This document shows, piece after piece, positions 34,937 through 45,404 of a DNA stretch of 53,685 nt. The notes under the pieces were generated by a model. That model was not told the origin of the DNA and ran no database searches. It saw only the letters and a program-made list of their open reading frames with translations. Made by a program: the position numbers and the translations under genes. The DNA comes from Dokdonella_A sp051958935 (GTDB taxonomy: Bacteria; Pseudomonadota; Gammaproteobacteria; Xanthomonadales; Rhodanobacteraceae), in NCBI RefSeq assembly GCF_051958935.1, contig NZ_JBQCFP010000108.1, positions 1 to 53,685 on the forward strand, written 5' to 3'. The number at the start of each line of letters is the position of its first letter. Position 1 is the first letter of the stretch.

Positions 34937-36660
34937 TCCGCCTTGCGCTCCGCGACGCGGATGTGCACCTCGGCGAGCTGGGCCTCCGGCACCGGCGACG
35001 GCGCACCGGTCATGAGGCATTGCGCACTCGTCGTCTTCGGGAATGCGATCACGTCGCGGATCGACTCGGTGCCCGCCATCAGCGCGGCGATGCGGTCGAT
35101 GCCGAAGGCGATGCCGCCGTGCGGCGGCGCGCCGTACTTGAGCGCGTCGAGCAGGAAGCCGAACTTGGCCTCCGCCTCCTCGGCGCCGATGCCGAGCAGT
35201 TCGAACACCGCGCTCTGCATCTGCGGGCGATGGATGCGGATCGAGCCGCCGCCGATCTCGTTGCCGTTGAGCACCATGTCGTAGCCACGCGAGACCGCGG
35301 CCTTCGCGTTCGCGCGCAGGTCGTCGATGCTGTTGACCGCGGGTGCGGTGAACGGGTGATGCAGGGCGACGTAGCGCTTTTCCTCGTCGTCCCACTCGAA
35401 CATCGGGAAGTCGGTGACCCACAGCGGCGCCCAGCCCTCGGCGACGAGGCCGAGGTCCTTGCCGAGCTTGAGCCGCAGCGCGCCCATGAAATCCGACGCG
35501 GTCTTGTACGTCGCCGCGCCGAAGAAGACCGCATCGCCGGTCTGCGCGCCGGTCGCCTGCATGATCGCCGCGAGCGTGGCGTCGTCGAGGAACTTGGCGA
35601 TCGGCGAGTTGATGCCCTCGCGCCCCGTCGCCGCGTCCTCGACCTTCATCCAGGCGAGGCCCTTGGCACCGTACTTCGCCGCGTGCGCCGCGTAGTCGTC
35701 GATCTGCTTGCGCGAGAACTGCGCGCCGCCCGGTGCGCGCAGCGCGACGACGCGGCCGTCGGCATGGTTCGCCCAGTCGGTGAATACCTTGAACTCGCAG
35801 CCCTTCACGAGCTCGGCGACGTCGGTGAATTCCATCGCGATGCGCAGGTCCGGCTTGTCCGACCCGTAGCGGCGCATCGCGTCGGCGTACGTCATGCGCG
35901 GGAACGGGCTCGCGAGTTCGACGCCGATCGTTTCGCGGAAGACGACGCGGATCATCTCCTCGACCGTGTCCTGCACGTCGCGCTCGGACACCCACGCGAA
36001 CTCCATGTCGAGCTGGGTGAACTCGAGCTGGCGGTCCGCACGCAGCGCCTCGTCGCGGAAACAGCGCGCGATCTGGTAGTAGCGGTCGAAGCCCGCCATC
36101 ATGAGGATCTGCTTGAACAGCTGCGGCGATTGCGGCAACGCGTAGAACTCGCCCGGATGCATGCGCGCCGGCACGAGGAAGTCGCGCGCGCCTTCGGGCG
36201 TCGCCTTCGTCAGGATCGGGGTTTCGATGTCCTGGAAACCGCGCGCGTCGAGCCAGCGGCGCAGCGCCTGCACGAGGCGGATGCGCGTGCGCATCATCTG
36301 CTGCATCTCGGGACGGCGCAGGTCGAGATAACGGTACTTGAGGCGGATGTCCTCGCCCGGGTTCTCGTGCGCATGGAACGGCAGCGGCTCGGCCTTGTTG
36401 AGCAGCTCGATCTTCGTCGCGACGACTTCGACGCGGCCGGTGCGGATCTTCGCATTGACCGCTTCGCGCTTGCGCACGACGCCAGTCACGCGCAGGCAGT
36501 CCTCGTAGCCGACCGCGGCCGCGGCGGCGAGCACCTCGGCATTGCCGTCGGTGTCGGCGGGTTCGGCGACGATCTGCACGATGCCTTCGTGGTCACGCAG
36601 GTCGATGAAGCAGAGCCCGCCGAGGTTACGGGCGACGTCGGCCCAACCGCAGAGGGTCAC
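34933..36660 (-). CDS. aspS: Aspartyl-tRNA synthetase AspS (5' end interrupted)
   Basis: 575 residues if begun at the GTG at 36660. It charges tRNA-Asp. The class II core is complete: motif 1 region KYRYLDLRRPEM, motif 2 FRDEALRADRQLEFTQLDME, and motif 3 GGIAFGIDRI. The bacterial insert domain and GGGSIRIH are also present. The N-terminal OB-fold lacks its first about 17 residues from this start. They are encoded upstream (MRTH, stop, CGLVDEALIGRT) from an ATG at 36711, but codon 5 is TAG. Either GTG 36660 gives a shortened protein, the TAG is read through, or it is a sequence error. The normal family start is MRTH followed by an aromatic residue and CG. Confidence 0.93.
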   Translation of the reverse strand: MTLCGWADVARNLGGLCFIDLRDHEGIVQIVAEPADTDGNAEVLAAAAAVGYEDCLRVTGVVRKREAVNAKIRTGRVEVVATKIELLNKAEPLPFHAHENPGEDIRLKYRYLDLRRPEMQQMMRTRIRLVQALRRWLDARGFQDIETPILTKATPEGARDFLVPARMHPGEFYALPQSPQLFKQILMMAGFDRYYQIARCFRDEALRADRQLEFTQLDMEFAWVSERDVQDTVEEMIRVVFRETIGVELASPFPRMTYADAMRRYGSDKPDLRIAMEFTDVAELVKGCEFKVFTDWANHADGRVVALRAPGGAQFSRKQIDDYAAHAAKYGAKGLAWMKVEDAATGREGINSPIAKFLDDATLAAIMQATGAQTGDAVFFGAATYKTASDFMGALRLKLGKDLGLVAEGWAPLWVTDFPMFEWDDEEKRYVALHHPFTAPAVNSIDDLRANAKAAVSRGYDMVLNGNEIGGGSIRIHRPQMQSAVFELLGIGAEEAEAKFGFLLDALKYGAPPHGGIAFGIDRIAALMAGTESIRDVIAFPKTTSAQCLMTGAPSPVPEAQLAEVHIRVAERKAE

Positions 36661-36711
36661 GGTCCGGCCGATCAGCGCCTCGTCGACGAGGCCGCACTAG
36701 TGTGTGCGCAT
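36661..36711 (-). other. aspS: Expected 5' end of aspS with in-frame TAG at codon 5
   Basis: On the minus strand, ATG CGC ACA CAC TAG TGC GGC continues in frame into aspS. The residues encoded after the stop (CGLVDEALIGRTVTLCGW) match the conserved start of AspRS, so this was or is coding. The TAG occupies bases 36697-36699. A single base change from TAC (Tyr) would explain it. Confidence 0.85.
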
Positions 36712-36801
36712 GGAAGTCCGCTGGCGCCGGCGCGGCGCGTAATCAGGCGCGGAATGCTACGGAGGTTCGTGCTGCGCCGCAATGCGGCGCGGGCCCAAAT
36801 G

Positions 36802-36827
36802 AAACGCCCGCCAGATGGCGGGCGTTT
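36802..36827 (-). terminator. Hairpin terminator after the DUF3011 gene
   Basis: An 11-base perfect inverted repeat (AAACGCCCGCC and GGCGGGCGTTT) surrounds an AGAT loop, 23 bases beyond the DUF3011 stop. A/T runs on both flanks make it potentially bidirectional, and it separates the DUF3011 gene from aspS. Confidence 0.8.
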
Positions 36828-36849
36828 CCCGGATCGGTCGATGCCCGGC

Positions 36850-37467
36850 TCAGCGCCAGCGGCGGTTGACCATGAATTCGGCGTCGCAGCCGCCGTTGAC
36901 CCAGATGCCCGCGCGGTTCCAGCCCCAGTTCTGTCCTTCCACGCAGCGCGTGTTGGAGATCTGGCGCGCGATGCGCACATCGCTGCCACGGCCGGTGTCG
37001 ACCTGACACATGCGATAGCGATAGTCCTCGCTGCCGCAGCGGACGCGGATCGCCGTGTCCCAGCCCGGACCCGGGCGCCAGTCGCCGCCACCGCCGTGGT
37101 GGTCGCCACCGCCTGACCAGCGGCGCTGCACGCGGAACACGCCTTCGCAGCCCTCGTTCACCCAGATGCCGGCACGGTTCCAGCCCCAGTTGCGGCCTTC
37201 GCGGCACGGCGTCTTGGAGATCTGGCGGACCAGGCGCACGTCGCTGCCGCGGCCGGTATCGACCTGGCACATGCGATAGCGATAGTCGTCGCTGCCGCAA
37301 CGCACGTCGATGTCGCGATCCCAATCCGGGCCCGGACGCCAGTCGTCGTATTGCGCGGGGGCGGCGGCGAATGCCTGCACGAGCGGTTGCGGAGCGGGTG
37401 CGGCGGTGAGCGTGGCACACGCGGACGTCAGCACGAGCGCGATGATTCCTTGGGTTGCCTTGAACAT
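36850..37467 (-). CDS. DUF3011 domain protein, two tandem repeats, exported
   Basis: 205 residues from the ATG at 37467, preceded by GGGGAG. A signal peptide (IIALVLTSACATLTAA) precedes two near-identical about 75-residue repeats. Each starts DWRPGP.W and contains VRCGS.DYRYRMCQVDTGRGSDVR, RQIS.T.C, NWGWNRAGIWVN.GC and ends RRW. Each repeat holds four cysteines, probably disulfide-bonded in the periplasm. The pattern is that of DUF3011; its biochemical role is unknown. A strong hairpin terminator follows, so it is likely a single-gene unit. Confidence 0.88.
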   Translation of the reverse strand: MFKATQGIIALVLTSACATLTAAPAPQPLVQAFAAAPAQYDDWRPGPDWDRDIDVRCGSDDYRYRMCQVDTGRGSDVRLVRQISKTPCREGRNWGWNRAGIWVNEGCEGVFRVQRRWSGGGDHHGGGGDWRPGPGWDTAIRVRCGSEDYRYRMCQVDTGRGSDVRIARQISNTRCVEGQNWGWNRAGIWVNGGCDAEFMVNRRWR

Positions 37468-37540
37468 GACCTACTCCCCGGTCGTGGTGAATAACGTCCC
37501 GGAGTCTAGATGATCTTCATGAACGGAATCGAAGCGCGCG

Positions 37541-37840
37541 TCAGGACGCCGCACCGCCGTCGCTTTTCGCCGCGGGCTTGGCCTCGACCTTCGGTTCGGA
37601 CTTGGACTCGGCCTTGGGTGCGTCGTCCTTGGCGGCCAGGTTGCGCTTGGTGTCGCCGTCCTTCTTGAAGTCGGTCTCGTACCAGCCGCTGCCGGCGAGG
37701 CGGAACGCAGGCGCGGTCAGGCGGCGCTTCACGCGCGGCTGGCCGCACTCCGGACAGTCGACGGGGTCGGGATCGGACAATTTCTGCAGGCGATCGAACA
37801 CGGCTTGGCAGGCGGAACATTCGAATTCGTAGATCGGCAT
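37541..37840 (-). CDS. FmdB-family zinc-ribbon protein
   Basis: 99 residues from the ATG at 37840 (MPIYEFECSACQAVFDRLQ). The zinc ribbon is CSAC and CPEC (C-x2-C pairs). The Gly/Trp patch LAGSGWYETDF is typical of FmdB family regulators. The C-terminal about 35 residues are a Lys/Ala/Glu-rich disordered tail. Family members are often called putative regulatory proteins without proof. In related genomes it often lies near aspS; here the DUF3011 gene and a terminator intervene. Confidence 0.9.
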   Translation of the reverse strand: MPIYEFECSACQAVFDRLQKLSDPDPVDCPECGQPRVKRRLTAPAFRLAGSGWYETDFKKDGDTKRNLAAKDDAPKAESKSEPKVEAKPAAKSDGGAAS

Positions 37841-38017
37841 ACGGAAACTTCCATCGGACGTGGCATGGCGCCGGCGCGGCGCCGAAACGGCGTGCAGCAT
37901 GCGGGCATGCCGGGGAATTACAAGTACCAGCACCACCCGCGGATGGCTGCGGCGCCTACGCGGGGGCGACGATCGCCTGGCCGCGGGCGCCGCCTGCGCG
38001 CCCGCGCCCAGCGCTGG

Positions 38018-40600
<2,583 letters not shown>

Positions 40601-40656
40601 GGTGGCGGAGGTCCTGTTCGATGGGGTGGGCCGCGGCGGGCGGCCGTATGGCGCGA

Positions 40657-40685
40657 AAATGCGGCTCGCCGCGCGGCGATTCAAG
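40657..40685 (-). promoter_or_regulatory. Heat-shock (sigma-32 type) promoter for clpB
   Basis: On the minus strand CTTGAAT, 14 bases, then CCGCATTT, against the sigma-32 consensus CTTGAAA-N11-16-CCCCATnT. It lies about 57 bases upstream of the clpB ATG. A perfect CGCCGCGCGGCG palindrome sits in the spacer. Match and gene function agree, but no start site is known. Confidence 0.65.
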
Positions 40686-40730
40686 CCGATACCCGCGCTA
40701 CGATGGCGGTTTCCACGCTCCGGCCGACCC

Positions 40731-41870
40731 ATGCGACGACCCGCCGCACGCCCATTCCGGATCGTCGTCCTCGGCGGCTATGGGCTGTTCGGCACGCGCA
40801 TCGTCCGCGGCCTCGCCGGCGACGAAGGCCTCGAACTCGTGGTCGCCGGCCGCGATGCGGGACGCGCGCGACGTTTCGCCGACGAACTCGCGCGGGCCGG
40901 CGCTCGAGCGGCGATCGCCTCGACGGCGTTGGACGTCGAGGCGCGCGATTTCGCGGAGCGCCTCGCCGCGCTCGCCCCCGCGCTGGTCGTGCATACGGCC
41001 GGGCCGTTCCAGGGTCGCGACTATGGCGTCGCGCGCCTGACGCTGGCGCTCGGTGCGCACTACCTCGACCTCGCCGACGGCCGCACCTTCGTTGCCGGCT
41101 TCGGCGCGCTCGATGCCGAAGCGCGCGCAGCAGGCCGCCGCGCGGTCAGCGGCGCGAGCAGCGTGCCCGGACTGAGCGGGGCCGTGGTCGCCGCGTTCGC
41201 CGGCGAGTTCGGCAGGCTCGACGCGATCGAAACGGCGATCAGCCCGGGCAACCGGACGCCACGCGGCCTCGCCACGACGCGCGCGATCCTCGGGTACGTC
41301 GGCCGTCCGTATCCGGTGCTCGATCGCGGGCGCTGGCAACGCGCGCACGGCTGGCAGTCGCTGCGCCGATTGCGCGTACCCGATGTCGGCACGCGCTGGC
41401 TCGCGCGCTGCGAGGTGCCCGACCTGTCACTGCTCCCGGAGCGGCATCCGACGCTGCGCAGTTGCGATTTTCGCGCCGGCCTCGAGCTGCGACGCATGCA
41501 TTTCGGCCTCTGGCTCGCATCCTGGGCCGTGCGTGGCGGGGTTGTGCACGACTTCGCGCGGCAGGCGCCGAAGTTGCTCGCGCTGAGCGAGCGCTGGCTC
41601 GCCGTAGGCAGCGACATCGGCCTGATGCAGATCGACTTGCGCGGCGTCGATCGCGAGGGCGTGCCGCGGCACCTGCGCTGGCGCCTGGTCGCGGCGCACG
41701 GCGACGGGCCGCAAGTGCCGGCGACCGCGGCAAACATACACGCGCGCAAGCTCGCGCGCGGCGAGCTGCCCGGCGGCGGCGCCGGCGCCTGCCTGGACCT
41801 CTTCACGCTCGACGAGTGCCTCGCCGCGCTCGATGGCTACGCGATCACCACGATCATCGAGAAGGTTTGA
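40731..41870 (+). CDS. Saccharopine-dehydrogenase-like NAD(P)-binding protein
   Basis: 379 residues from the ATG at 40731. The Rossmann motif RIVVLGGYGLFGTRIVRGLA is followed by LVVAGRDAGRA and LVVHTAGPFQGRDYGVA, the pattern of saccharopine dehydrogenase-type reductases. The region HYLDLADGRTFVAGF and AVSGASSVPGLSGAVV fits that family. It has no transmembrane segment. The substrate is unknown; lysine metabolism is not implied. TACGAT at 40698-40703 may be its -10 box. It faces a DUF4166 gene convergently; in some bacteria these two domains occur together. Confidence 0.8.
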   Translation: MRRPAARPFRIVVLGGYGLFGTRIVRGLAGDEGLELVVAGRDAGRARRFADELARAGARAAIASTALDVEARDFAERLAALAPALVVHTAGPFQGRDYGVARLTLALGAHYLDLADGRTFVAGFGALDAEARAAGRRAVSGASSVPGLSGAVVAAFAGEFGRLDAIETAISPGNRTPRGLATTRAILGYVGRPYPVLDRGRWQRAHGWQSLRRLRVPDVGTRWLARCEVPDLSLLPERHPTLRSCDFRAGLELRRMHFGLWLASWAVRGGVVHDFARQAPKLLALSERWLAVGSDIGLMQIDLRGVDREGVPRHLRWRLVAAHGDGPQVPATAANIHARKLARGELPGGGAGACLDLFTLDECLAALDGYAITTIIEKV

Positions 41871-42072
41871 CGGCGGCACGCCTGGCGCGCGTTCCGCCTG
41901 AAGACATGCATGCGGATGGGCAGCGGCGCGTGGATCGAGCGCAGCGCGAGTCCTGCCGCGGGATGCGATACCGCCCGGTCGCGTGCAGGCGGCAGCACGC
42001 CCTGCGACGTCCGCGCGGATGGACGCGTAGGCTCACTCCCGCCGTCCGACATCACGAAGCCTCGGTGCGAGC

Positions 42073-42594
42073 CTATCCGCCGACGTCGAGCCAGCCGCGG
42101 TAGCGCACCAGCAGCCCCGCGATCGGGAGCGCAGCAGTGACCTCGAACGTGTAGCGCCCGCCGCCGTCCGCCTCGCGCGCAGCCACCGCGCTGAACCAGC
42201 GCGCCGGCAGCGGCAGGCCTAGGGCGCTTGCCCTTACGACGGTCCATTCGAGCGCGCCGCCGCGCGCCACGAGGCGGAACACGAAGGTGGCTGCGCCGAG
42301 TCGTTCATGCAGCAGTCCACCCTGCTCCCACAACCGCGACCGCATCACGTGTGCGCCGACATGGCGCGACCAGCACTCCCCGACCGCGTCGGGCGCGATC
42401 TCCACTTCGATCGGTCCGCGCCCCGCGGGCGGCAGGCGCGTCGCCCATGCGCAGAGGGCAGCGAGCGGATGGCGGCCACGCTCGACCTCGACCTCGCCCG
42501 CGTAGCGACGCGTACCCGTGTCGAGGTGCAGCTCGCGCACGCGCGGGCCGAGCGTATCGAACGCGCTGCCGAGCAGGCGCTCGAACAGCGTCAC
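42073..42594 (-). CDS. DUF4166 domain protein
   Basis: 173 residues from the GTG at 42594, which overlaps the pgeF stop (GTGA). It begins VTLFERLLGSAFDTLGPRVRELHLDTGTRRYAGEVEVERG, the usual opening of DUF4166, and carries WSRHVGAHVMRSRLWEQGGLLHERLG and a beta-rich end (YTFEVTAALPIAGLLVRYRGWL). The function is unknown. The gene upstream is pgeF. The 202-base gap at its 3' side (41871-42072) shows nothing recognisable. Confidence 0.7.
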   Translation of the reverse strand: MTLFERLLGSAFDTLGPRVRELHLDTGTRRYAGEVEVERGRHPLAALCAWATRLPPAGRGPIEVEIAPDAVGECWSRHVGAHVMRSRLWEQGGLLHERLGAATFVFRLVARGGALEWTVVRASALGLPLPARWFSAVAAREADGGGRYTFEVTAALPIAGLLVRYRGWLDVGG

Positions 42595-43331
42595 GGCGCG
42601 ATCCACACCCGCGATGCGAAGCGGCCGGTGTCGCGCTCGCGACGGTACGAATAGAAGCGCGCGTCGGTGAAGGTGTCGAAACCGCCGCCATGCACGCTTC
42701 CCACGCCCGCCCGGGTGAGGCGCCGCCGCGCGAGGGCGGCGAGGTCGCACAGCCAGTGGCCGGGGCGTGTCGGCGCGAACCAGGCGGCGGCGCCCGCGTC
42801 CGCCGCGACGAACGCATCGCGCACCTCGGCGCCGACTTCGTACGCGCGCGCGCCGATCGCCGGGCCGATCCACGCATGCACCCGCGCGCCACCGAAGCGC
42901 CCGAGCGTCGCCTCGAGCACGCCGGCCGCGAGCCCGCGCCAGCCCGCGTGCGCCGCGGCGACCGCATCGCCGTCGGCGCTGCAGAACAACACCGGGAGGC
43001 AGTCGGCGGTGAGGATCGCGAGTACGGTGCCGGCCGTGCGCGTGACCGACGCATCGGCGTCGCGGTCGCGCTCGCCGGCATCGGCATCGAGCACGTCGAT
43101 GCCGTGTACCTGGCGCAGCCACAGCGGCGCCGACGGCAGGCCGAGCAGCGGCAGCAGCGACGCGCGATTGGCGGCGACCGCCTGCGCCGAATCGCCGCTG
43201 CGACCGCCTAGATTCAGGTGCTCGAACGGCGGCAGCGAATGCCCGGGCAATTGCCGCGTCGTGACGCAGGCGCGCACGTTCGCGGGCGCCGGCCAGTCCG
43301 GCGTGATCACGCCTTCGATCGGCACGGACAT
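42591..43331 (-). CDS. pgeF: Peptidoglycan editing factor PgeF (YfiH, laccase domain)
   Basis: 246 residues from the ATG at 43331. The Cu-oxidase_4/YfiH motifs are LWLRQVHGIDV, LTADCLPVLFCSADG and VAAAHAGWRGLAAGVLEATL; the conserved His-Cys-His set is present. In E. coli the protein removes misincorporated amino acids from UDP-MurNAc precursors, and related proteins act on purine nucleosides. It follows rluD by ten bases, the same rluD-yfiH order as in E. coli. Confidence 0.93.
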   Translation of the reverse strand: MSVPIEGVITPDWPAPANVRACVTTRQLPGHSLPPFEHLNLGGRSGDSAQAVAANRASLLPLLGLPSAPLWLRQVHGIDVLDADAGERDRDADASVTRTAGTVLAILTADCLPVLFCSADGDAVAAAHAGWRGLAAGVLEATLGRFGGARVHAWIGPAIGARAYEVGAEVRDAFVAADAGAAAWFAPTRPGHWLCDLAALARRRLTRAGVGSVHGGGFDTFTDARFYSYRRERDTGRFASRVWIAP

Positions 43332-43341
43332 CGGCACGCGC

Positions 43342-44334
43342 TCAGCCGTTTTCCTTCGTGTCCGCGCGCAACGCCGCCAGCAGCGCCTCCATGTCGGCCG
43401 GGCGCTCCGCCTCGATCGCGACCGGCTTGCCGCTCTTCGGATGGGCGAACTCGAGCTTCTCCGCATGCAGCGCCTGGCGCCTGAAGCCGCGCAACGCGGC
43501 GGTGAGTTCCGGTGTGGCGCCCTTGGGCAGCTTCAGCAGGCCGCCGTACTGCGCGTCACCGACCAGCGGGTGGCGCACGTAGGCCATGTGCACGCGGATC
43601 TGGTGCGTGCGCCCCGTCTCGAGCCGGCACTCGACCAGGGTCATCGCACGGAATCGCTCACGCACGCGGTAGTGCGTGATCGCCTCCCGGCCGTCTTCGC
43701 GCACGGCCTGCTTCAGGCGGTCGTGCGGGTGCCGACCGATCGGCTCGTCGACGCGCCCGCCGGCGACCATCGCGCCGTAGACGATCGCCGCGTACTGGCG
43801 GTGGACGTCGCGCTCGGACAATTGCTCGACCAGCGCGGTGTGCGCGCGCAGCGTGCGCGCGACGACCATCAGGCCCGAGGTGTCCTTGTCGAGGCGATGC
43901 ACGATGCCGCCGCGCGGGATCTCGGCGAGCTTGGGATCATGGTGCAGCAGCGCATTCTGCAGCGTACCCGCGGGATTGCCCGCGCCCGGATGCACGACCA
44001 GCCCGGGCGGCTTGTTGACGACGATGACCTCGGCATCCTCGTAGCGGATGTCGAGCGGGATCTCCTCTGCCTGCGCGCCGATCTCGCGCTCCATCCGCAC
44101 GTCGAGCTCGATCGCCTCGCCGCCGCGCAGGATCTGCCGCGGCGCGACGACTTCCCCATCGAGGCGCACGGCGCCGGCCTTGATCCAGGCGGTCAGGCGC
44201 GAGCGCGAATAGTCCGGGAAGATCTCGGCGAGCGCCTGGTCGAAACGGCGCCCGGCGAGTGTGTCGGGAACGGTGGCGGCGAGGCGCGACGCGCTGGGCG
44301 TCGGCTCGTTCAGGCTCGATTGGGGTTCGCTCAT
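43342..44334 (-). CDS. rluD: 23S rRNA pseudouridine synthase RluD
   Basis: 330 residues from the ATG at 44334. An S4-like N-terminal domain (RRFDQALAEIFPDYSRSRLTAWIKAGAVRLDG) precedes the catalytic motif GGIVHRLDKDTSGLMVVAR, with the active Asp in RLDKDTSG, and RLETGRTHQIRVHM. RluD modifies positions 1911, 1915 and 1917 of 23S rRNA. It is divergent from bamD and upstream of pgeF, the conserved bamD-rluD-pgeF neighbourhood. Confidence 0.95.
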   Translation of the reverse strand: MSEPQSSLNEPTPSASRLAATVPDTLAGRRFDQALAEIFPDYSRSRLTAWIKAGAVRLDGEVVAPRQILRGGEAIELDVRMEREIGAQAEEIPLDIRYEDAEVIVVNKPPGLVVHPGAGNPAGTLQNALLHHDPKLAEIPRGGIVHRLDKDTSGLMVVARTLRAHTALVEQLSERDVHRQYAAIVYGAMVAGGRVDEPIGRHPHDRLKQAVREDGREAITHYRVRERFRAMTLVECRLETGRTHQIRVHMAYVRHPLVGDAQYGGLLKLPKGATPELTAALRGFRRQALHAEKLEFAHPKSGKPVAIEAERPADMEALLAALRADTKENG

Positions 44335-44384
44335 GCTCGGGAATGCCGGATGGCGGCGCTTCCAGCGCCGGCGGGGTTTCAGGT

Positions 44385-44390
44385 TATGAT
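44385..44390 (+). promoter_or_regulatory. Candidate -10 box (TATGAT) for bamD
   Basis: TATGAT in the rluD-bamD divergent gap stands out from its GC-rich surroundings. The -35 position is weak. It would give a leader of about 100 bases to the bamD ATG. Confidence 0.35.
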
Positions 44391-44498
44391 CGGTGTTTCG
44401 CGCGGCGCGTGGTAGCGTCGCCGGCCGGTCGATCCGGCGGACCCGGCCTGCGGCCGGACCCATCCCATCCGTCCATCATCGCAGAGCCTGCCACCCGC

Positions 44499-45338
44499 AT
44501 GCGAGTCTCCTCCAGTTTCCGCCCCATCCTGCGCCTCGTCCTGCTCGCGCTCATCGTCGCGCTCGCCGGCTGCTCCCTGTTCCATCGCGGCAAGAAGGGC
44601 GACCCGATGGACACGCTGTCGGTCGAACAGCTCTACCAGCAGGGCAACGAGGCGCTGCAGTCGGGCAACAACGACTATGCGGTGCGCTCGTTCCAGCGCC
44701 TCATCGCGCGCTTCCCGTTCGGCCCGTACACCGAGCAGTCGCAGCTCAACCTCGCCTACGCGCAGTACAAGTCGGACAAGCCCGACGACGCGTATTCGAC
44801 CGTCAACCGCTTCATCAAGACCTATCCGACGCACCGCCATATCGACTACGCGTACTACCTGCGTGGCCTGATCAACTTCAGCCGCTCGGGCGGTTTCCTC
44901 GAACGCTACGTCGGCCTCGACATGACGCAGCGCGACCAGGCCAACCTGCGCCAGTCGTTCGACGACTTCGGCGCGCTCGTCACGCGCTATCCGCAGAGCC
45001 GCTACGCGCCGGACGGGCGCCAGCGCATGGTCCACCTGCGCAACATGATGGCGCAGTCGGACCTCAACATCGCGCTGTTCTACCTCAAGCGCGGCGCCTA
45101 CGTCGCCTCGTCCAATCGCGCCAAGTCGATCATCGAAACCTATCCGCAGACGCCGCAGGCGGGTGATGCGCTCGCGATCATGGTGAAGAGCTACCACGAA
45201 CTCGGCCAGGACAAGCTCGCCGACGACGCCAAGCGCGTGCTTGAGCTCAACTACCCCGACCATCCGTCGCTGCAGGGTCGCTGGCCGCGGTACCGCTCCA
45301 ACTGGTGGAAGCTGATCCCGCTGCAGAACCGGGGTTGA
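44499..45338 (+). CDS. bamD: Outer-membrane assembly lipoprotein BamD
   Basis: 279 residues from the ATG at 44499. The lipoprotein signal ends in LAGC with lipidated Cys25. Five TPR-like repeats follow (SVEQLYQQGNEALQSGNNDYAVRSFQRLIARFP, SQLNLAYAQYKSDKPDDAYSTVNRFIKTYP and others), with the family marker HIDYAYYLRGLINF. It is the essential BamA partner in outer-membrane protein insertion. It is divergent from rluD and convergent with nadE. Confidence 0.96.
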   Translation: MRVSSSFRPILRLVLLALIVALAGCSLFHRGKKGDPMDTLSVEQLYQQGNEALQSGNNDYAVRSFQRLIARFPFGPYTEQSQLNLAYAQYKSDKPDDAYSTVNRFIKTYPTHRHIDYAYYLRGLINFSRSGGFLERYVGLDMTQRDQANLRQSFDDFGALVTRYPQSRYAPDGRQRMVHLRNMMAQSDLNIALFYLKRGAYVASSNRAKSIIETYPQTPQAGDALAIMVKSYHELGQDKLADDAKRVLELNYPDHPSLQGRWPRYRSNWWKLIPLQNRG

Positions 45339-45404
45339 TGCCGACGGTACGCGCGCGGCGCGCATCGCCCAGCGACCGGCGCCCGCTTTTTTGGGTCGGG
45401 GGAC

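Noticed and set aside
41871..42072. A small gene between the saccharopine-dehydrogenase-like and DUF4166 genes
   Set aside because: Short frames exist, but none has a ribosome site, sensible composition or recognisable motif.
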